This document shows positions 29,273 to 41,974 of a DNA stretch of 64,000 bases, piece by piece. Every line of letters begins with the position of its first letter. Within the stretch, counting starts at the first letter, position 1. The translations under genes were made by a program, and so were the position numbers. A model generated the notes under the pieces. The model was given only the letters and a program-made list of their open reading frames with translations, made no database searches and was not told where the DNA came from. The stretch spans positions 496,001 through 560,000 of the forward strand of contig JAOBSW010000041.1 of assembly GCA_026214975.1 (NCBI GenBank), written 5' to 3'. The stretch is from Gentiana macrophylla (taxonomy: Eukaryota > Streptophyta > Magnoliopsida > Gentianales > Gentianaceae).

Positions 29273-32200
29273 ATGAGTATCTTATGTTGGAACTGTCGGG
29301 CTTTGGGCCAGCCCCAGGAAGTGAATTCACTTATGGCTCTTGTACGTTCTTTTACGCCTTATTTACTTTTTTTGTCTGAAACTAAACTCTCTGCTAGTAG
29401 ATTTGAGTATGTGCATTGTTCGTTGGGTTTTCGTATGTTGTAGGTAGTTCTGGGTCGAGTGGTGGGTTAGATTTACTTTGGAATTCGGATGTAGATCTTC
29501 GTATCTCTACGTATGGTCATGGCCATATTGATGCTCTCATATATATTACTAATGCTACGGTTTGGCATTTTACTGGATTTTATAGCAATCCTGTCATGGA
29601 GGAAAGGGGTCATTCCTGGGATCTCTTGCGTCGTTTGAATGGCTCTTTCTCTTTTTCATGGGTGGTCGCAGGGGACTTCAATAAGATTTTTTTACAGTTT
29701 GAGCAGGATGGTTTGCGGTTACGGCCTATATCTCAGATGGTCGCTTTCCAGCATGCTCTCTCTGATTGTAGTCTCGTGGACTTGGGGTTTTTTGAGGCCC
29801 CATTTACTTGGTGTAATAGGCGAGATGCAGGGCCCACGTGGGTCCGGTTAGATAGGGGTGTGGCAAATGCGGTTTGGCAATCGCTCTTTCCGAACCACCG
29901 AGTCTATCACCTTTCTAGCTCCCGATCGGATCATGCCCCGATCCTTATCTCCCCGACTAACCCCTTCTGTTGGGGAGGGTGAAATGGTTTTTTGTTCCTC
30001 GTTATGACCCCTTCTGGATTCGGGACGATGACTTTGAGCAGCGTGTTTAGGAGGGTTGGCATCAGATGATGGTAGGGGGATGGGCGTCTCCCTCTTTCGG
30101 CATATTTCCATGCTTGGGGTGGAGTTGAAACAATGGAGTCGGTTGAAGCATGGTAATATCGGCAGGAACATCAGCCAGAAGAAGGAGGAGCTTCGAGTCT
30201 TTCATGAGTCTGTAGGTTATTCTTGGGATGGGGAGAAAATAAACATATAAATTTGGATCATTTGTATACATTGAATGAGGATTATTGGCGGCGGCGAGGC
30301 GCCACAATTGGCTTAAGGAATGGACAAGAATCGAGCTACTTCTACCCTAAGGCTCTGGTTGTCGCTCCAGGAATACGATCGACCTACTATTTGACGAGGA
30401 TGGGGAATAGGTAACAGAGCAGGATGCTCTTGAGGGGGTGGTATCACGGTACATTACGAGCATCTTTACCTCTGCACATCCGCCAACATTGGATTTCCAA
30501 GGCCTGCAGTTTCATACGCTCTCAGCTCTACAGGCTACTCGGGTAGCGGCCCCTTATACTGAGGATGAGGTCTGTCGTGCCCTTAAGAAATTACCCGGAT
30601 GGAAATCGCCCGGCCCGGATGGTATGCATGTTATCTTTTGCAAAAATATGGGCATATCTTTGGTAATGATGTTTTGCAGACTCTCCTGGCTATTCTTAAT
30701 GATGGCATGGACCCGGGTTTGATGAGTGCTACTTTCATATATCTACGGTCCCGAAAGTTGCTTCTCCGACACATGTGGCTGATCTCCGGCCTATTGCTCT
30801 TTGTAATTCGGCCTACAAGCTTCTTTCGTGGGTTGTTGTAAACAGGATCAAGCTGGTAATATCTAATGTAATTTCTGGCAATCAGAGCGCGTTCATCTCG
30901 GGTAGGAAAATCACTGATAATGCGATCGTGTCCTTTGAGGCATTTCATTCTATGAAGGTAGGGGCGGCAGGATGTCACAACCATGCGGCGGTAAAACTAG
31001 ACATGGCCAAGGCTTTTAGCAGGGTTGAGTGGGCTTATCTCTAGGGAGTTATGAGGAAAAAGGGGTTTCCTAAGGCCTTTGTTGATTTGACCCGCCGATG
31101 TGTCACCTCAGTTACTTATCAGGTCCTTGTGAATAGGCGGCCTGGTCATAGGATTGTTCCATCTCAGGGAATTCAGCAGGGGGATCCGCTCTCTCCTTTC
31201 TTGTTTATCATACATGCGGAAGGCCTCACTGGCGCGCCGGACCGGGCAATCCAGGTGGGCTCCCTCCGAGGCATTTCTTTTAGGGGGCTACCGTGGTGTG
31301 CATGTCGCATTTGATTTTCGCTGTTGATAGTATGTTATTCTTTGAGATCCAGGATGGGGTGCTGGAAGCTTTGGTTGATCTCTTTTCGCACTATGGGGCT
31401 CTTTCGGGGCAGGCTATCAACTTCCATAAATCTAGCCTATAATTTAGCAGAGGGGTGCAGCAGGCGATGCGAGATCATATCTCTGATTTTCTATAGATTC
31501 CAGTTGGTGTCAGGACATAAAAGTATCTTGGTATACCTTTTGTTACGGGGCACAATAACCGACAGGTGTTTGACTTCTTTCGGGAAAAGATCTGGAAGAA
31601 AATGTCGGGCTGGAAGGAAAAGCTCTTATTGCCTGCAGGTAAGGAGGTTATGACCAAGTCTGTGCTACAAGCTATAACCACTTTTGTTATGCAATGTTTT
31701 AAAATTCTGGTTACATTGGTGCGTGAACTAGAGCGCTATATTCGGGGTTTTTTTGGGGGGATTCGGAGGATAAGCGGAAGGTTCATTGGTGAAGCTGGAG
31801 GTCTGTTGTCTGCCAAAACATTTGGGTGGCTTAGGATTTCGTGATCTTAAGGCCTTCAATCTGGCCTTATAGGAAAATAAGGCCTGGCGTTTATTGCAGC
31901 ACCTTGCGGCCCTTGTCAGTCGGGTTCTCAACACTAAGTATCACCGAGGTATGACAGTTATTGCAACGGGTTTGGGGCGTCACCCATCTTTTCTTTGGCA
32001 AAGTTTATTGGAGGTGCAAGACTTGCTTCTATCTGGCCTTCGCCGGCGTATAAGGAATGGTCACTCGGTCTATGTTTTTCATGATGTGTGGGTTGCTTGG
32101 CCTCTATCTTTCCGATTTCCCATGCATCTAGATCGCTGCTAAGGGATTTGCAGGTTCATGACCTCATGTTGCCCGGGGGTCAGCAGTGGAATCTCTCTCT

Positions 32201-33350
32201 CTGCAGTAGGCCTTCCAATCTTAGGAGATTGATGCTGTTCTTCAGACCCCTATTGTTGGGCCTACTCAACCGGACAAACATATATGGAATTATGATCGAA
32301 AGGGGAGTTATTCAGTTAAGTCTGGCTACTTCTTATCTCTGATTTTGCAGGGTGGGCTATATTCGGGGGTTGGAGGCTCGTCTTCATCCGGGGCCGATAG
32401 GGTGTGGTGGGATGTTTGGCGGATCATTGCTCCGCCACGAGTGCATCACTTTCTATGGAGATGCCTACAGGGGTGCTTGCCAATTGGGGAGAATCTACTG
32501 CGACGGAAGCTTGGGAATGGTATATGTCTGGCGTGTGGGCAGGGACAAGAATCTATGTTTCACGTCTTATTTGATTGTGACTATGCTAGGGTGATTTGGC
32601 GGGCATCGTCGTTCAGAGATCGGCTGGCTCTATGGTCATCTGGGTTTTAGGAGTTCTTCGCGGATCTTATGTTGCAGTTCTCGACAATGGAGGTGTCAAA
32701 GTTTTACGTGACCTTGTGGTATCTATGGAAGGCACGCTGCAGTGCTATTTTTGAGGATGTGCCGATTTATGTCTCACGTGTTGTCTCGACTTCTAGAGCA
32801 GCGGAAGTAGAGTATGCTCAGGCGGTATCGGGTTCTCATCATGGGGTAGTGAGTGTTCTTCACCAGGTTGCTTGGAGCCCTCCACCCTCAGGGATTTGGA
32901 AATGTTATTCTGACGCATCGGTTACAGATAAGGGCTCGGGTATTGGACTAATTTTCTGAGACTCGGTGGGATCTATTGTCGTGGCATTTTCTTCCATATT
33001 GAGCTAGGTGATACACCAGAGTTGTTGGAAATACGCGCTATTCTTCGGCATTGGTAGAGGAAGGCCATTCGGGTCTCCCCTCTGTAATTTTCGAGAGTGA
33101 CTGTCTACAGTGTGTCTAGGCATTGTCTCATTCGTTGGAGGATTTATCCGTCTTTGGTTGCTTAGCTAGGGATTGTCCTTTAGCTTCTACTTCTTTTGCG
33201 TCCTGTCAATTTACTTTTGTTAAATGTTCTGGTAATGTCCCGGCACACCTCCTTGCTCGGCATGGTGTTGCGGCTGTGGGTGCTATTTCTTGAGGTGTTC
33301 ATCCCCCGCATGATGTAATCTCCGCTTCTTTGGCAGACTTGCTTTATTAA
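29273..33350 (+). pseudogene. LINE ORF2: endonuclease, reverse transcriptase, zf-RVT, RNase H
   Basis: From the ATG at 29273 (MSILCWNCRALGQPQEV) the endonuclease has LLFLSETKL, HFTGFYSN, WVVAGDFNKI, APFTWCNRR and SSSRSDHAPILI. RT has VADLRPIALCNSAYKLLS, NQSAFISGRKITDNAIVS, AAVKLDMAKAFSRVEW, SQGIQQGDPLSPFLFI and the active-site box FAVD (31317-31328), where FADD is expected, so one catalytic Asp is Val. zf-RVT follows (PPRVHHFLWRCLQGCLPIGE, CLACGQGQESMFHVLFDC), then RNase H (WKCYSDASVTDKGSGIGLIF) ending at TAA 33348-33350. At least ten frame breaks or stops are present. Confidence 0.88.
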
Positions 33351-33378
33351 ATTTGGTCAGTTTTTCCTCAAAAAAAAA

Positions 33379-34683
33379 CCTCCCGTTATTATTAAAAAAC
33401 ATCCGAAGAAAATACGTCAATAGAAGGTCTCCAGTCCTCTTTTTGTTGCTGCCTCATTAAATGCTGTATATGAGCTCTATTTTTTTCCATCTAGAATCTC
33501 CTCCCAGTAAACCTCCCAGAAAAGCTCTCCTCCGAAGCAATTCATCTCCGGCACCGGCGGCCTATGGCTGCCGGTGCCCGTCTTTCTTCTTCCTCCTTTG
33601 TTACTTCTTCTCTTTTTTTCTTCTCTTGTTTTGTTTCTTTTGGCCCTTATCTCCATGGCTTTTGTGTGGCAGGACCTCTTTGGATCCGGTCGTATGATGG
33701 TGGATCTCGTCGGCTTTTGCTATATTTTGCATGATCTACTAGGGCATTAGTCGTCTCCATCCTCATTATATGACAGCTTTGAATCTGTTTTGCTGTTGGG
33801 TGTCCGTTCTGGTAATTTCCAACTATTCGAGAGGGGCGTGGTCGCTAGCGGTGCTGCTTCAAGGGTACCTCACCACCGGTTATTCATGGTCGACGGTGGG
33901 CTCCTTTTTTAGATCTAGCATTGGGTGTCTTTTGTATACCGCCGGTGGTGGCTTTCGGTGTTGCAAGTGACTTGCCGTCTATTCTTTCGGGAGGAGATAT
34001 CAGGCTTGTGAGCTCTCTTTCCTGTTTGGCGGCAGCTTGAGGCAGTGGTTGTTGGCGGCTGCTTAATATTAGTGTGTTGTATTAGTTTGTCTATGTCTTG
34101 GTTTGTAATTTGTGTTTGTCAGGTTATAGATTGCATTAGAGGACCCATGTGTTCTGGACGCCCCTATCCTTTGGAGATTTTTTTTTCTCTTTTCTGTCCA
34201 GCACCCTCTTCCCAATCTATTTCTTGGCTTTGTGTTGTTGCTGTAGTTAGTTGTGCGGCTAATGGTCGCATTGTTGGTGCGTCTTTTGGCCGCGTTGTAC
34301 TGTGGCAATAGGCTGCGTTTCAGTCTAGCTTCGGCTAGCTTTTGTTGTAAATTTTCTTTCGTTAATAAAAGCTTTCGTTTCTTAGGGAAGAAAATGTTGT
34401 ATATGGCGTGGCCCCCCTTTGACAATTGACCAATACTCTGCAGCTTTCTTTTTCTTTTTTAACTTTTGTTAATAGCAAGGTTGAGGCGTGGGCCTCATTT
34501 GCTCCCGGCTCCCGCCTCATATGCTGAGAGAGGATAATTTCAAGCCAATAGAGAGGTGCATGCTCCCTTATATCAAGCCTGAGCTTGAAATTTTATTTTT
34601 TATTTTCCTATTTTTTTCTTCTTTTCGATCGCTCAAACTTGAATCTTGCGTCATTTTCTCATACGAACTCCGTTTAGGACGAT
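33379..34683. other. Non-coding interval, possibly the 3' part of another LINE
   Basis: GC-rich text with a strong hairpin at 33552-33580 (ggcaccggcggc, loop ctatg, gctgccggtgcc). A 56-codon plus-strand frame from 33568 starts MAAGARLSSSSFVTSSLFF and looks signal-peptide-like, but I see no further support for a gene. Near 34340-34395 the text gtaaattttctttcgttaataaaagctttc resembles a LINE 3' end. Nothing else is assignable. Confidence 0.4.
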
Positions 34684-35258
34684 TTACTGGGGGTGATATG
34701 TTGTTGCAATCTTATGTCTAACCCCATATCTCAACATCAATTTTTCAAACAACCTATTACAGAAATGACTCCCTCTGTCACTAATTATGGATCTGGGCAC
34801 TCCAAAGCTCGTCAAAATATTTTTCTTAAGAAACCTCAAGACAACCCTGGCATCATTAGTAGATGAGGCTATTACTTCCACCCATTTCCAAATATAATCA
34901 ACTGCTACCAGGATGTAACAATTCGATTCTGATGATGTGAAAGGCCCTACAAAATCAATTCCCCATACATCGAATAACTCCACTCACATAGAAATGTTAC
35001 CAGTCATTTTACAGGAATGACCGGCTCTTGTAACTCGTAAGCAGATTTATGAATTGTCGGCCAATAGAATCCACACTGCAGTACCTTTGCTGTTGTCTTG
35101 TTTGGCCCATAGTGACCTCCAACTTCTCTAGAAGGACATTGGCTCAGAATACTTGGAATCTCATCATCATGGACGCATCTCCTAAGAATGGTATCAGGGC
35201 ACATCTTGTAAAGGTAGGGATTGTCCCAATAATAATGCTTTAGATTTGTTAGGAACAT
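34684..35258 (-). pseudogene. GypH integrase
   Basis: The zinc-binding N-terminus lies at 35004-35258 (CVHDDEIPSILSQCPSREVG, GHYGPNKTTAKVLQCGFYWP), the H-H-C-C module in modified form. The catalytic core lies at 34684-34983: [20 protein letters not shown] (first Asp), [15 protein letters not shown] (second Asp) and [13 protein letters not shown]. The following Glu-containing NGQAE block is missing, because the sequence leaves homology at 34684. The frame changes once near 34990. Confidence 0.85.
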
Positions 35259-35303
35259 TTTCTTATCAATACTTGTGAATTCCGGTGGTAGGTACCTTCC
35301 TGC

Positions 35304-38300
35304 TTAATAATTGGCAATGTTAGGAAACCAAGGGTATACCTTGCCCACTCTTGATGTATTTCGTTGGGGCTGAGATTCAACTGGAGCTACTACCGAGACG
35401 GAAAAAAGTTGTTCATCGGTAAAGCTTTCCCTAATCTCAGTCTGTTGCTCCTCTTCTAGCAAAGTTAATTTTGACAGGTGATCAGCCACCTGGTTCTCAA
35501 ATATCTTTTTATCTTTGATTTCGACATCAAACACTTGTAAGAGTAGAATCCATCTTAACAATCTCGGCTTGGAGTCTTGTTTGGTTAGAAGGTATTTCAA
35601 AGCTGCATGGTCAGTGAATACAGTGACTTTCGATCCTATCAGTGTTAGTAATATCATACGCGGCGGAAGCGATTTATGGATCTAGATCTATAATGTATAC
35701 GTAATAAAACAACTAGATCTATATCTACAAGGGGGTTGTAGAACATACCTCTTGGATCTCAAAATCCAAGTTGAAGAACCGCAATGGAAAGAACAAAGGT
35801 TGGTGTGAAGAGCACCACGATCTTCCGTACGTGTGATCCGAGCAACTCCCGGTGGAAGGAAATCCTCGTCTCGAATCCTTACGATATGCTACCCGGAAAA
35901 ACTCCAAGCTTTTCCTTCTCCCTCATGGCCGAATTTCTCCCTCTCAATTTTACAATGAAAGTGAAATTTTACTTGTGTGTTTAGGGCAGGAGAACTCTCT
36001 TTATATAAAAGAGTCAAACTTAAGCCCCAAGGATTTAATAATTAATACAAAATCAATTATTAATAAATCCTATAAATAAAAATAATTCCAAATATTTAAG
36101 AACCAATCAAAAATATTTTTATCTTTATTTATTACCATAAATATTTATCCAATAAATATTTTATGCACATGTCCTTTTAATACACAAGAAAATCAATTCC
36201 TTGTTTCCTTAAACATGATGTTGGCGCCAATCACACATTAAATGACCTAGTCAATGTGATTTTTTCCATTCACACTAATTGCCAAGATTATGGAAAATAT
36301 TTTTTCCAATTGTTTTAATTATTTAGTTCCAACTAATTAAATAGTCACTAAACAATTAATTCACATATCGATTAATTAAATTCTAATAAGAATAAAATTA
36401 ATATTATTATCAGGATTCGACGTCCGAGAATAGCTATGCTATATTGGAGGCACGTCGGGACCATGGACTAATAATCAGCGGCTCTGATAAATCAAATAAA
36501 TAATTATCTTACGAACAGAATAATTATATTCGATAAATCAATCACAGGAATATGCCACCATAATCCCGTGACTGCACTCCTCCGATTATCAGATTATATT
36601 TATCTCGTCACGATAATAATTGTAAGCGTCCATTGATATAATCATTACATATGGATTAATCCTCCATAGACTGTTCATTCTAAATCGGGAAGTTACCGTT
36701 AACCCTTTTTAGAACCTCTTATCCTTATTTACCATTAACCCCCTAGTGATCAATTAATTCATACAACTTACTGGTAGCTAATCAGTGTAAGTATGAACTC
36801 GGCCGATCGATCAGTTTCTAGGATTAACAAATAAGGGAACTGTCTATCTACTTCCATAAATGGAAGGAATGGATTCCGTATCTGTGATAACACGGACTAC
36901 TCACTCAATCGATTACAATGCCAAGATGGGGTAATTCGGACCACGGACTCGGTGTAATCCTTAACCGTCAAGTCAAACCTCATCATGCGATTCAAGCGAT
37001 CATTGTGATCACCTCAGGATTAAGATTTATCCATAAATATGATCATCGATTGATTTGATAAGACTTCTCGATTACGGAATTATATCGTGAACTCTAATCA
37101 AATCGGTCCAGCCCTATATGATATATCTATCATATATAAATGCCCCACTAGGTACTCTTAACCGAAAGTCGGATAAGACAATCACACTATTGTGTTCTCA
37201 GGCGCATTAGTAGCACGTTAAAGGAGAGACCCGATACTCTCGATTAACTTCACTACGGGCTAATTGTATTTTAAGTACATCTTCACTAACTCAATCCTCC
37301 CGTGTATATCCGATACACTGAGTTAAGTGATTACATAAGCGATATACTTTAGGGTTTTCTGTAGTGTAAATACTATTGTCACATCGGTGAATATGAGAAT
37401 AATAAATATGAATAATAATATCATTTCATTTATTAAATAAAAACAATTACATAATTGTCTTTCGGGCATTACACCTAACAATCAGATATGGTCGAAACTT
37501 GTCAAATGTGAAGATAACAGCTAAGAGTTCCTTCTCTGTAGTTGCATAATTCCTCTGGGCATTGTTGAGGGTACGACTGGCGTAATAGATAGGCTTAAAG
37601 ATTTTAGCTTCCTTTTGTCCCAGGGCTGCTCCAACTGCCGTGTCGCTTGCATCACACATAAGCTCAAAATGTTTATTCCAATCTAGGGATACCAGAATTA
37701 GAGCAGTTATAAGCATTTGCTTCAATGTGTTGAATGCTTTCTTGCACTCTTCTCCAAATACCAAAGGCACATCCTTTGCAAGTAATTCCGTCAAAGGTCT
37801 AGAAACTTTAGAGAAATCCTTAATAAACCCCCTATAGAATCCTACATGGCCAAGAAAAGATCGCAACGACTTTAAGTTTGTTGGGGATAACTTCTCTATT
37901 AGCTTTATCTTTGCCTTATCAACCTCCATTCATTTCCTTGAAATCTTATGTCCCAAAACTATACATACGTGACCATGAAATGGCATTTTCCTAGTTAAGT
38001 ACAAGGTTGGTCTCCTAAGATCTCTTCAGCACTTTACTCAAGTTGTCCAAGCATTTATCCAAGGTATCTCCAAATACAGAAAAGTCATCCATGAAAATCT
38101 CCAGAAAGTCCTCCACCATGTCCGTAAATAATGACATCAAGCTCCTTTGTAATGTTGCTGGTGCATTACAAAGTCCTAAAGGCATGCGATTGTACGCAAA
38201 AGTTCCGTAGGGACATGTGAAAGTTGTTTTCTCTCAGTCCTCGAGGGCTATATAGATCTGGTAGTAACCAGAATATCCATCTAAGAAACAATAGAAAGCA

Positions 38301-38396
38301 TGACCGCTTAATCTTTCTAACATCTGGTCAATGAATGGTAGGGGAAAATGATCTTTACGAGTTGCGTCATTCAGTTTCCTGAAATCAATGCTGACT
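35304..38396 (-). pseudogene. GypH reverse transcriptase and RNase H, split by solo LTR
   Basis: RT lies at 37930-38396: HRVSIDFRKLNDATRKDHFP, MLERLSGHAFYCFLDGYSGY, TTFTCPYGTFAYNRMPLGLC, and the catalytic FMDD at 38084-38095. The connection and RNase H continue at 37486-37929 (LRSFLGHVGFYRGFIKDFSK, ELMCDASDTAVGAALGQK, YASRTLNNAQRNYATTEKEL) to DKFRPYLI. After the solo LTR the frame resumes at 35637 with [20 protein letters not shown] and [15 protein letters not shown] (to 35304). The split falls inside RNase H. Stops are few, so the relic is fairly young. Confidence 0.88.
35643..37480. mobile_element. Solo LTR (family S), 1838 bp
   Basis: The segment begins TGTTAGTAATATC and ends CATTACACCTAACA, and is flanked by a perfect 5-bp duplication atcag (35638-35642 and 37481-37485). 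It has no coding capacity. A related copy begins at 62276 (shared text: accattaaccccctagtgat, ggaatggattcc, tcggtccagccctatatgat, aaatgccccactaggta). The TG...CA ends, 5-bp duplication and lack of internal genes indicate a solo LTR left by recombination. The host frame in GypH RNase H is restored across it. Which superfamily it belongs to cannot be told from an LTR alone. Confidence 0.88.
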
Positions 38397-38401
38397 CGAT
38401 G

Positions 38402-39790
38402 TGTTAGGAACATTTTATTATGTTTTGATGATGGCTATACTAGCTGTTATAGCAAGCCTGAAATAAGTTAGAATTCTGTATAAGTATTTACTTAGAGTCT
38501 GACATGTTGTATAAGTTGAGTCAGACAAGTATTGTAGTTTGTAGGATGGCGAAGTAAAATAGTTATTCGGCAGAGTGAAGCCAGCCAAGTACCAGCAGAG
38601 AAGCATGAAGACATTATGGTCTGACTTATAACCAAGGAAGTCTATGATGACCTTAGATAAGTCTAAGTTATACTTCAAGTGATGAAATACATTGACAAAT
38701 GTGGTGTACACTGATCTCACCCAAATCAAGAATCAGTGAAGTACAAAAAATACTTGAAAGAATCAAAGAAAACAGCAAAGCAGTGAATCGGCAAAGTAAA
38801 TTGACTTTCGGCTGAGTAAAGACAGAGCAGTGAAGGAAGAACCAAACAGCCAAGTCAGAAGAATCACTTAACCATTCAGGGAACGGACAAGTAAACTTCA
38901 CTCATTTAGAATTCAAATGATAAAGATCAAGCATTGAATGCATAATCAATTGAGGATCAATCAAGGACGGATTTTCTGATAAACGTTTTAGGAAAAATCC
39001 GATCACTGAAATCAAGGAGAATATAATTAAGGGGGAATCAAGAATTGAATCAAGGATTATTCTCCACATTAAATAGCCAACGGACGGAAATTCAAATCAA
39101 GGATTATCAAGGCTATAAATAGAAGGCATTGACAGACAAGAATAACAACGATTGAATCTGATAAGAAACAAGCAAAAAGTCTGTCAATTTGAAAATCCTT
39201 CTATCTGTACTTAAAAGAGAAATCTAGAGATCAACTCAGAAATCAGAGGTCAAATTCCACATCAAGTACTGAGATTGATCACAAGTCTGTATTCACATCA
39301 ACTGAGGCAATTGAATCAAAGGAATCTGAGAAGGAGTTGCAACTTTTGTGATAGCTGCTGAAAGATTTGTTATCAAGGAGCAGTGATAGAGACCGAGTCA
39401 CTGAAGCTTTTGAAGCCAGGCAGTGATAGTCTTGAAGATTGTGAAGCTTGTGTAGTCAAGGACAATCGTACTACTGTATCTGTGAAAACAAAAGTGATTT
39501 CCTCCAATCATCACAGGAGAAGAGTGGATTAAGGGATTACACCACCCTGAACCATTATAAACCTGTGTGTCTATTTACTTTCAGCAATTTACTTTACAGC
39601 ACTTTATTTCATTACAAACTCTATATCTGTGATTGCGTAATCTACTTTGAAACAACATTTTAAGAAGGGACTTATCCGCTGCCCAAAAGCTTTTAAATAC
39701 AAGAAAAGTTTTTGAAACTCCACTATAGTCATTTACCCCCCCTCTGACTATAGTTTTACCCTTCTCTGGGACCAACAATTGGTATCGGGC
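38402..39790 (+). repeat. SireG 5' LTR (38402-39777) and primer site
   Basis: It starts TGTTAGGAACATTTTATTATG and ends GGGACCAACA, followed by attggtatcgggcag. A TATA-like ctataaatagaagg is at 39114-39127. A cccccc/ctctgactatag stretch lies near the end. The outer part resembles the SireF LTR (tactagctgttatag versus gactagctgttatag), showing that these are related families. Confidence 0.82.
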
Positions 39791-39901
39791 AGTTCTAATA
39801 TCGAGAAACATTGAGATCTAATTTACAGTAACAAGGAAATCACACATATTTTCAAAGTAGTTTTCAAATTTGTGCTTTATATATATATATTATTTGCATT
39901 T

Positions 39902-41965
39902 ATGGATTCCTCAAATTTTATGTCAAAGGTACCTGTATTCAATGTTAATAATTTTGATGAATATAAAATAAGAATGCTGTCTCATCTTGCAGCAACTCAT
40001 GAGGAGATGCTGGATGTAATCAATGATGGCCCAATCGAGATCACAACTGTGGTAACCACAGGATTAGATCAAGGAAAAGTAATAGACAATCTCAAGAAAG
40101 ATTGGACCAAGGATGACAGGAGAAGAGAAAACCTCGACTTTGTTGCAAAAGACATGATTTTGAAGACTCTGGACAGTAATATGTTCATGAGGATCAAAGA
40201 TTGCAAAACAGCAAAGGAGATATGGGACAAATCAGTAATGATCAATGAAGGATCAGAAGTAGATAAAGAAAACAAATTATCGGTTGCAAAACAAAAATTT
40301 GAGAACTTCAAAATGAAGGCTGGTGAAACCATTGATCAAATGGACAACAGATTCTCAAGCATCATCAGTGAACTGCAACAACCGGGACACACATATCCAC
40401 AGAGAGAAGTGTGCCTGAAGATCTTGAGAGGCTTACCTGAAAGATGGAAGATCATCACATCGATGTCGAGAGGACAACAAATCTTGCAAACACTGATACC
40501 TTAATTCTATTGTCTCAACTAAAGGCTCATGAATTTGAGTTGAATGGCGAAGACAGTGCACCAACAGAGGCATATAAGGCCAGTGCACTGATTGCACCCC
40601 AGCAAAGTAACACAGCTGATGCAAACAGCAAAGAGACACAGGAGCTGAAGGAACATGTAGCTTTACTGGTAAAATGTTTTGACAGATTTCGTAAGAAGTA
40701 GCAATTCAAAGGAGGTTCATCATCATACAAGAAGTCCAGCACAAGCAAAGACATGAAGAAAAAGGATGATGAATACATATCCTTCAACTGTAAGAAGAAA
40801 GGTCATTTCAAGGCTGATTGCCCTGAAGAAAAAAACAAAGATGAGGATAAAAAGAAATACAAGACAATTGAAAAGAGAAAAAACAAGAAGGCACTCAAAG
40901 CTGAAACTAGCAGTGAATAAATGAAGAATCATTTGAAAATGATACTGATGATGAAGTTAACAGCACAGACAATGAGAAAGCTTACCTATGCCTTATGGCT
41001 AAAGAATCCGATGAAACTGAGGTAACATCTAGCTCACACTCATCATCTAGTGCATTCACATCTGACACTGCACAATCTTCTATTCTCCCACTAGATTCTG
41101 CTAACCTAATCCAAAATCTCATGAGCAAATTTGAAGAACTAGAGATGAATCATGAAATTCTGGAACAAGAATGTGAGAATCTAGGAAAGGAAAATAAAAG
41201 ATTAAATAAAGAACTGGATAAATTAAAGCTGAACAAACTAGTAAGGAGATCCACTCAACTGATCAACAAGCAACAGATGATCACTCATCCAATGTTGAAA
41301 GACCAGCTGAGAAAATCTCCCTACCAGTTAAGATCACCACTGAATGCACTACTTACAAACCCTCAAAAAGGTTTGGATCCAGATCTGGTCTTGGATACAA
41401 CAGTTAGGATGAAAATAGAAACAATGGACAACCCAATTCTGATTCGAGGACCAAACCTGGACCAAAATTCAGAAAAGGACAGACCATAGTTTCTACCACT
41501 CATTCTGCACCGGTGAAGTCAAACCTAGTGTAGTGAAACAGTAGAATAAATCATCAATCCAGCCTAATAAAGGCAAAGGAGTTCAGAAAGGTAAGGGACT
41601 TTACCCTTCTGAGGATGATTGGAATATTTCACCCCCAAAATATAAGAAGAAATCATTTCATGGTTTGTATCATGTGTTTAAGGAAATCCACCCAAGGCAC
41701 ATTCCTGAACACAAGAAGCAGCATGGAAATAAGTTTCCTCCTACACATTGGAGAGTGAAAAAGGATGCAAATGCACTAAAAGTAGAGAAAAGTATCATAA
41801 TACCTCTAGTAGAAATATTAGAAGCTATTCTACCATGCCTTATACATATGAAGTTGATGACTTCAACTATCCAAAAAGAAGATCATTTGGATATACACTT
41901 GGAGTAGGAGGCATGACTGCTCACAGGCATGGACCCAAACAGTGTTGGGTACCTAAACATAATTA
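39902..41965 (+). pseudogene. SireG gag
   Basis: The start MDSSNFMSKVPVFNVNNFDE (39902) leads into the capsid (RMLSHLAATHEEMLDVINDG, MFMRIKDCKTAKEIWDKSVM, NRFSSIISELQQPGHTY, CLKILRGLPERW). A frame change near 40440 continues to DTLILLSQLKAHEFELNGED. The zinc knuckle near 40780-40815 reads SFNCKKKGHFKADC: the first Cys of CCHC is Ser. A coiled-coil stretch follows (41110-41260, LMSKFEELEMNHEILEQECE). The end is the hallmark HGPKQCWVPKHN at 41931-41964. Several stops and shifts break it. Confidence 0.85.
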
Positions 41966-41974
41966 ATCTGTTTT

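Larger units (their letters stand above)
27974..33378 (+). mobile_element. LINE (L1-type), near full length
   Basis: This is about 5.4 kb with ORF1 (28077-), ORF2 with endonuclease, RT, zf-RVT and RNase H, and an A-run tail at 33370-33378. Possible target duplicates are acctcccattaat (27961-27973) and acctcccgttatt (33378-33390), which match at 10 of 13 positions. The GC content is visibly higher than that of its surroundings. Frameshifts and an RT active-site change show it is dead. Confidence 0.85.
34684..38401 (-). mobile_element. GypH: Ty3/gypsy Athila/Tat-like relic
   Basis: Minus-strand RT, RNase H and integrase in gypsy order, split by a solo LTR at 35643-37480 and truncated at both ends: on the right by SireG (insertion at 38402), on the left near 34684 where [10 protein letters not shown] stops matching. 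No LTR or gag of its own is in the window. Confidence 0.85.

Noticed and set aside
33568..33738. Small secreted-protein gene (MAAGARLSSSS...)
   Set aside because: Only a hydrophobic start is seen, with no promoter, splice or homology support, and it lies in probable LINE-derived DNA.
37640..37837. Plus-strand open frame of 65 codons
   Set aside because: Antisense to GypH RT/RNase H, which has clear family motifs.
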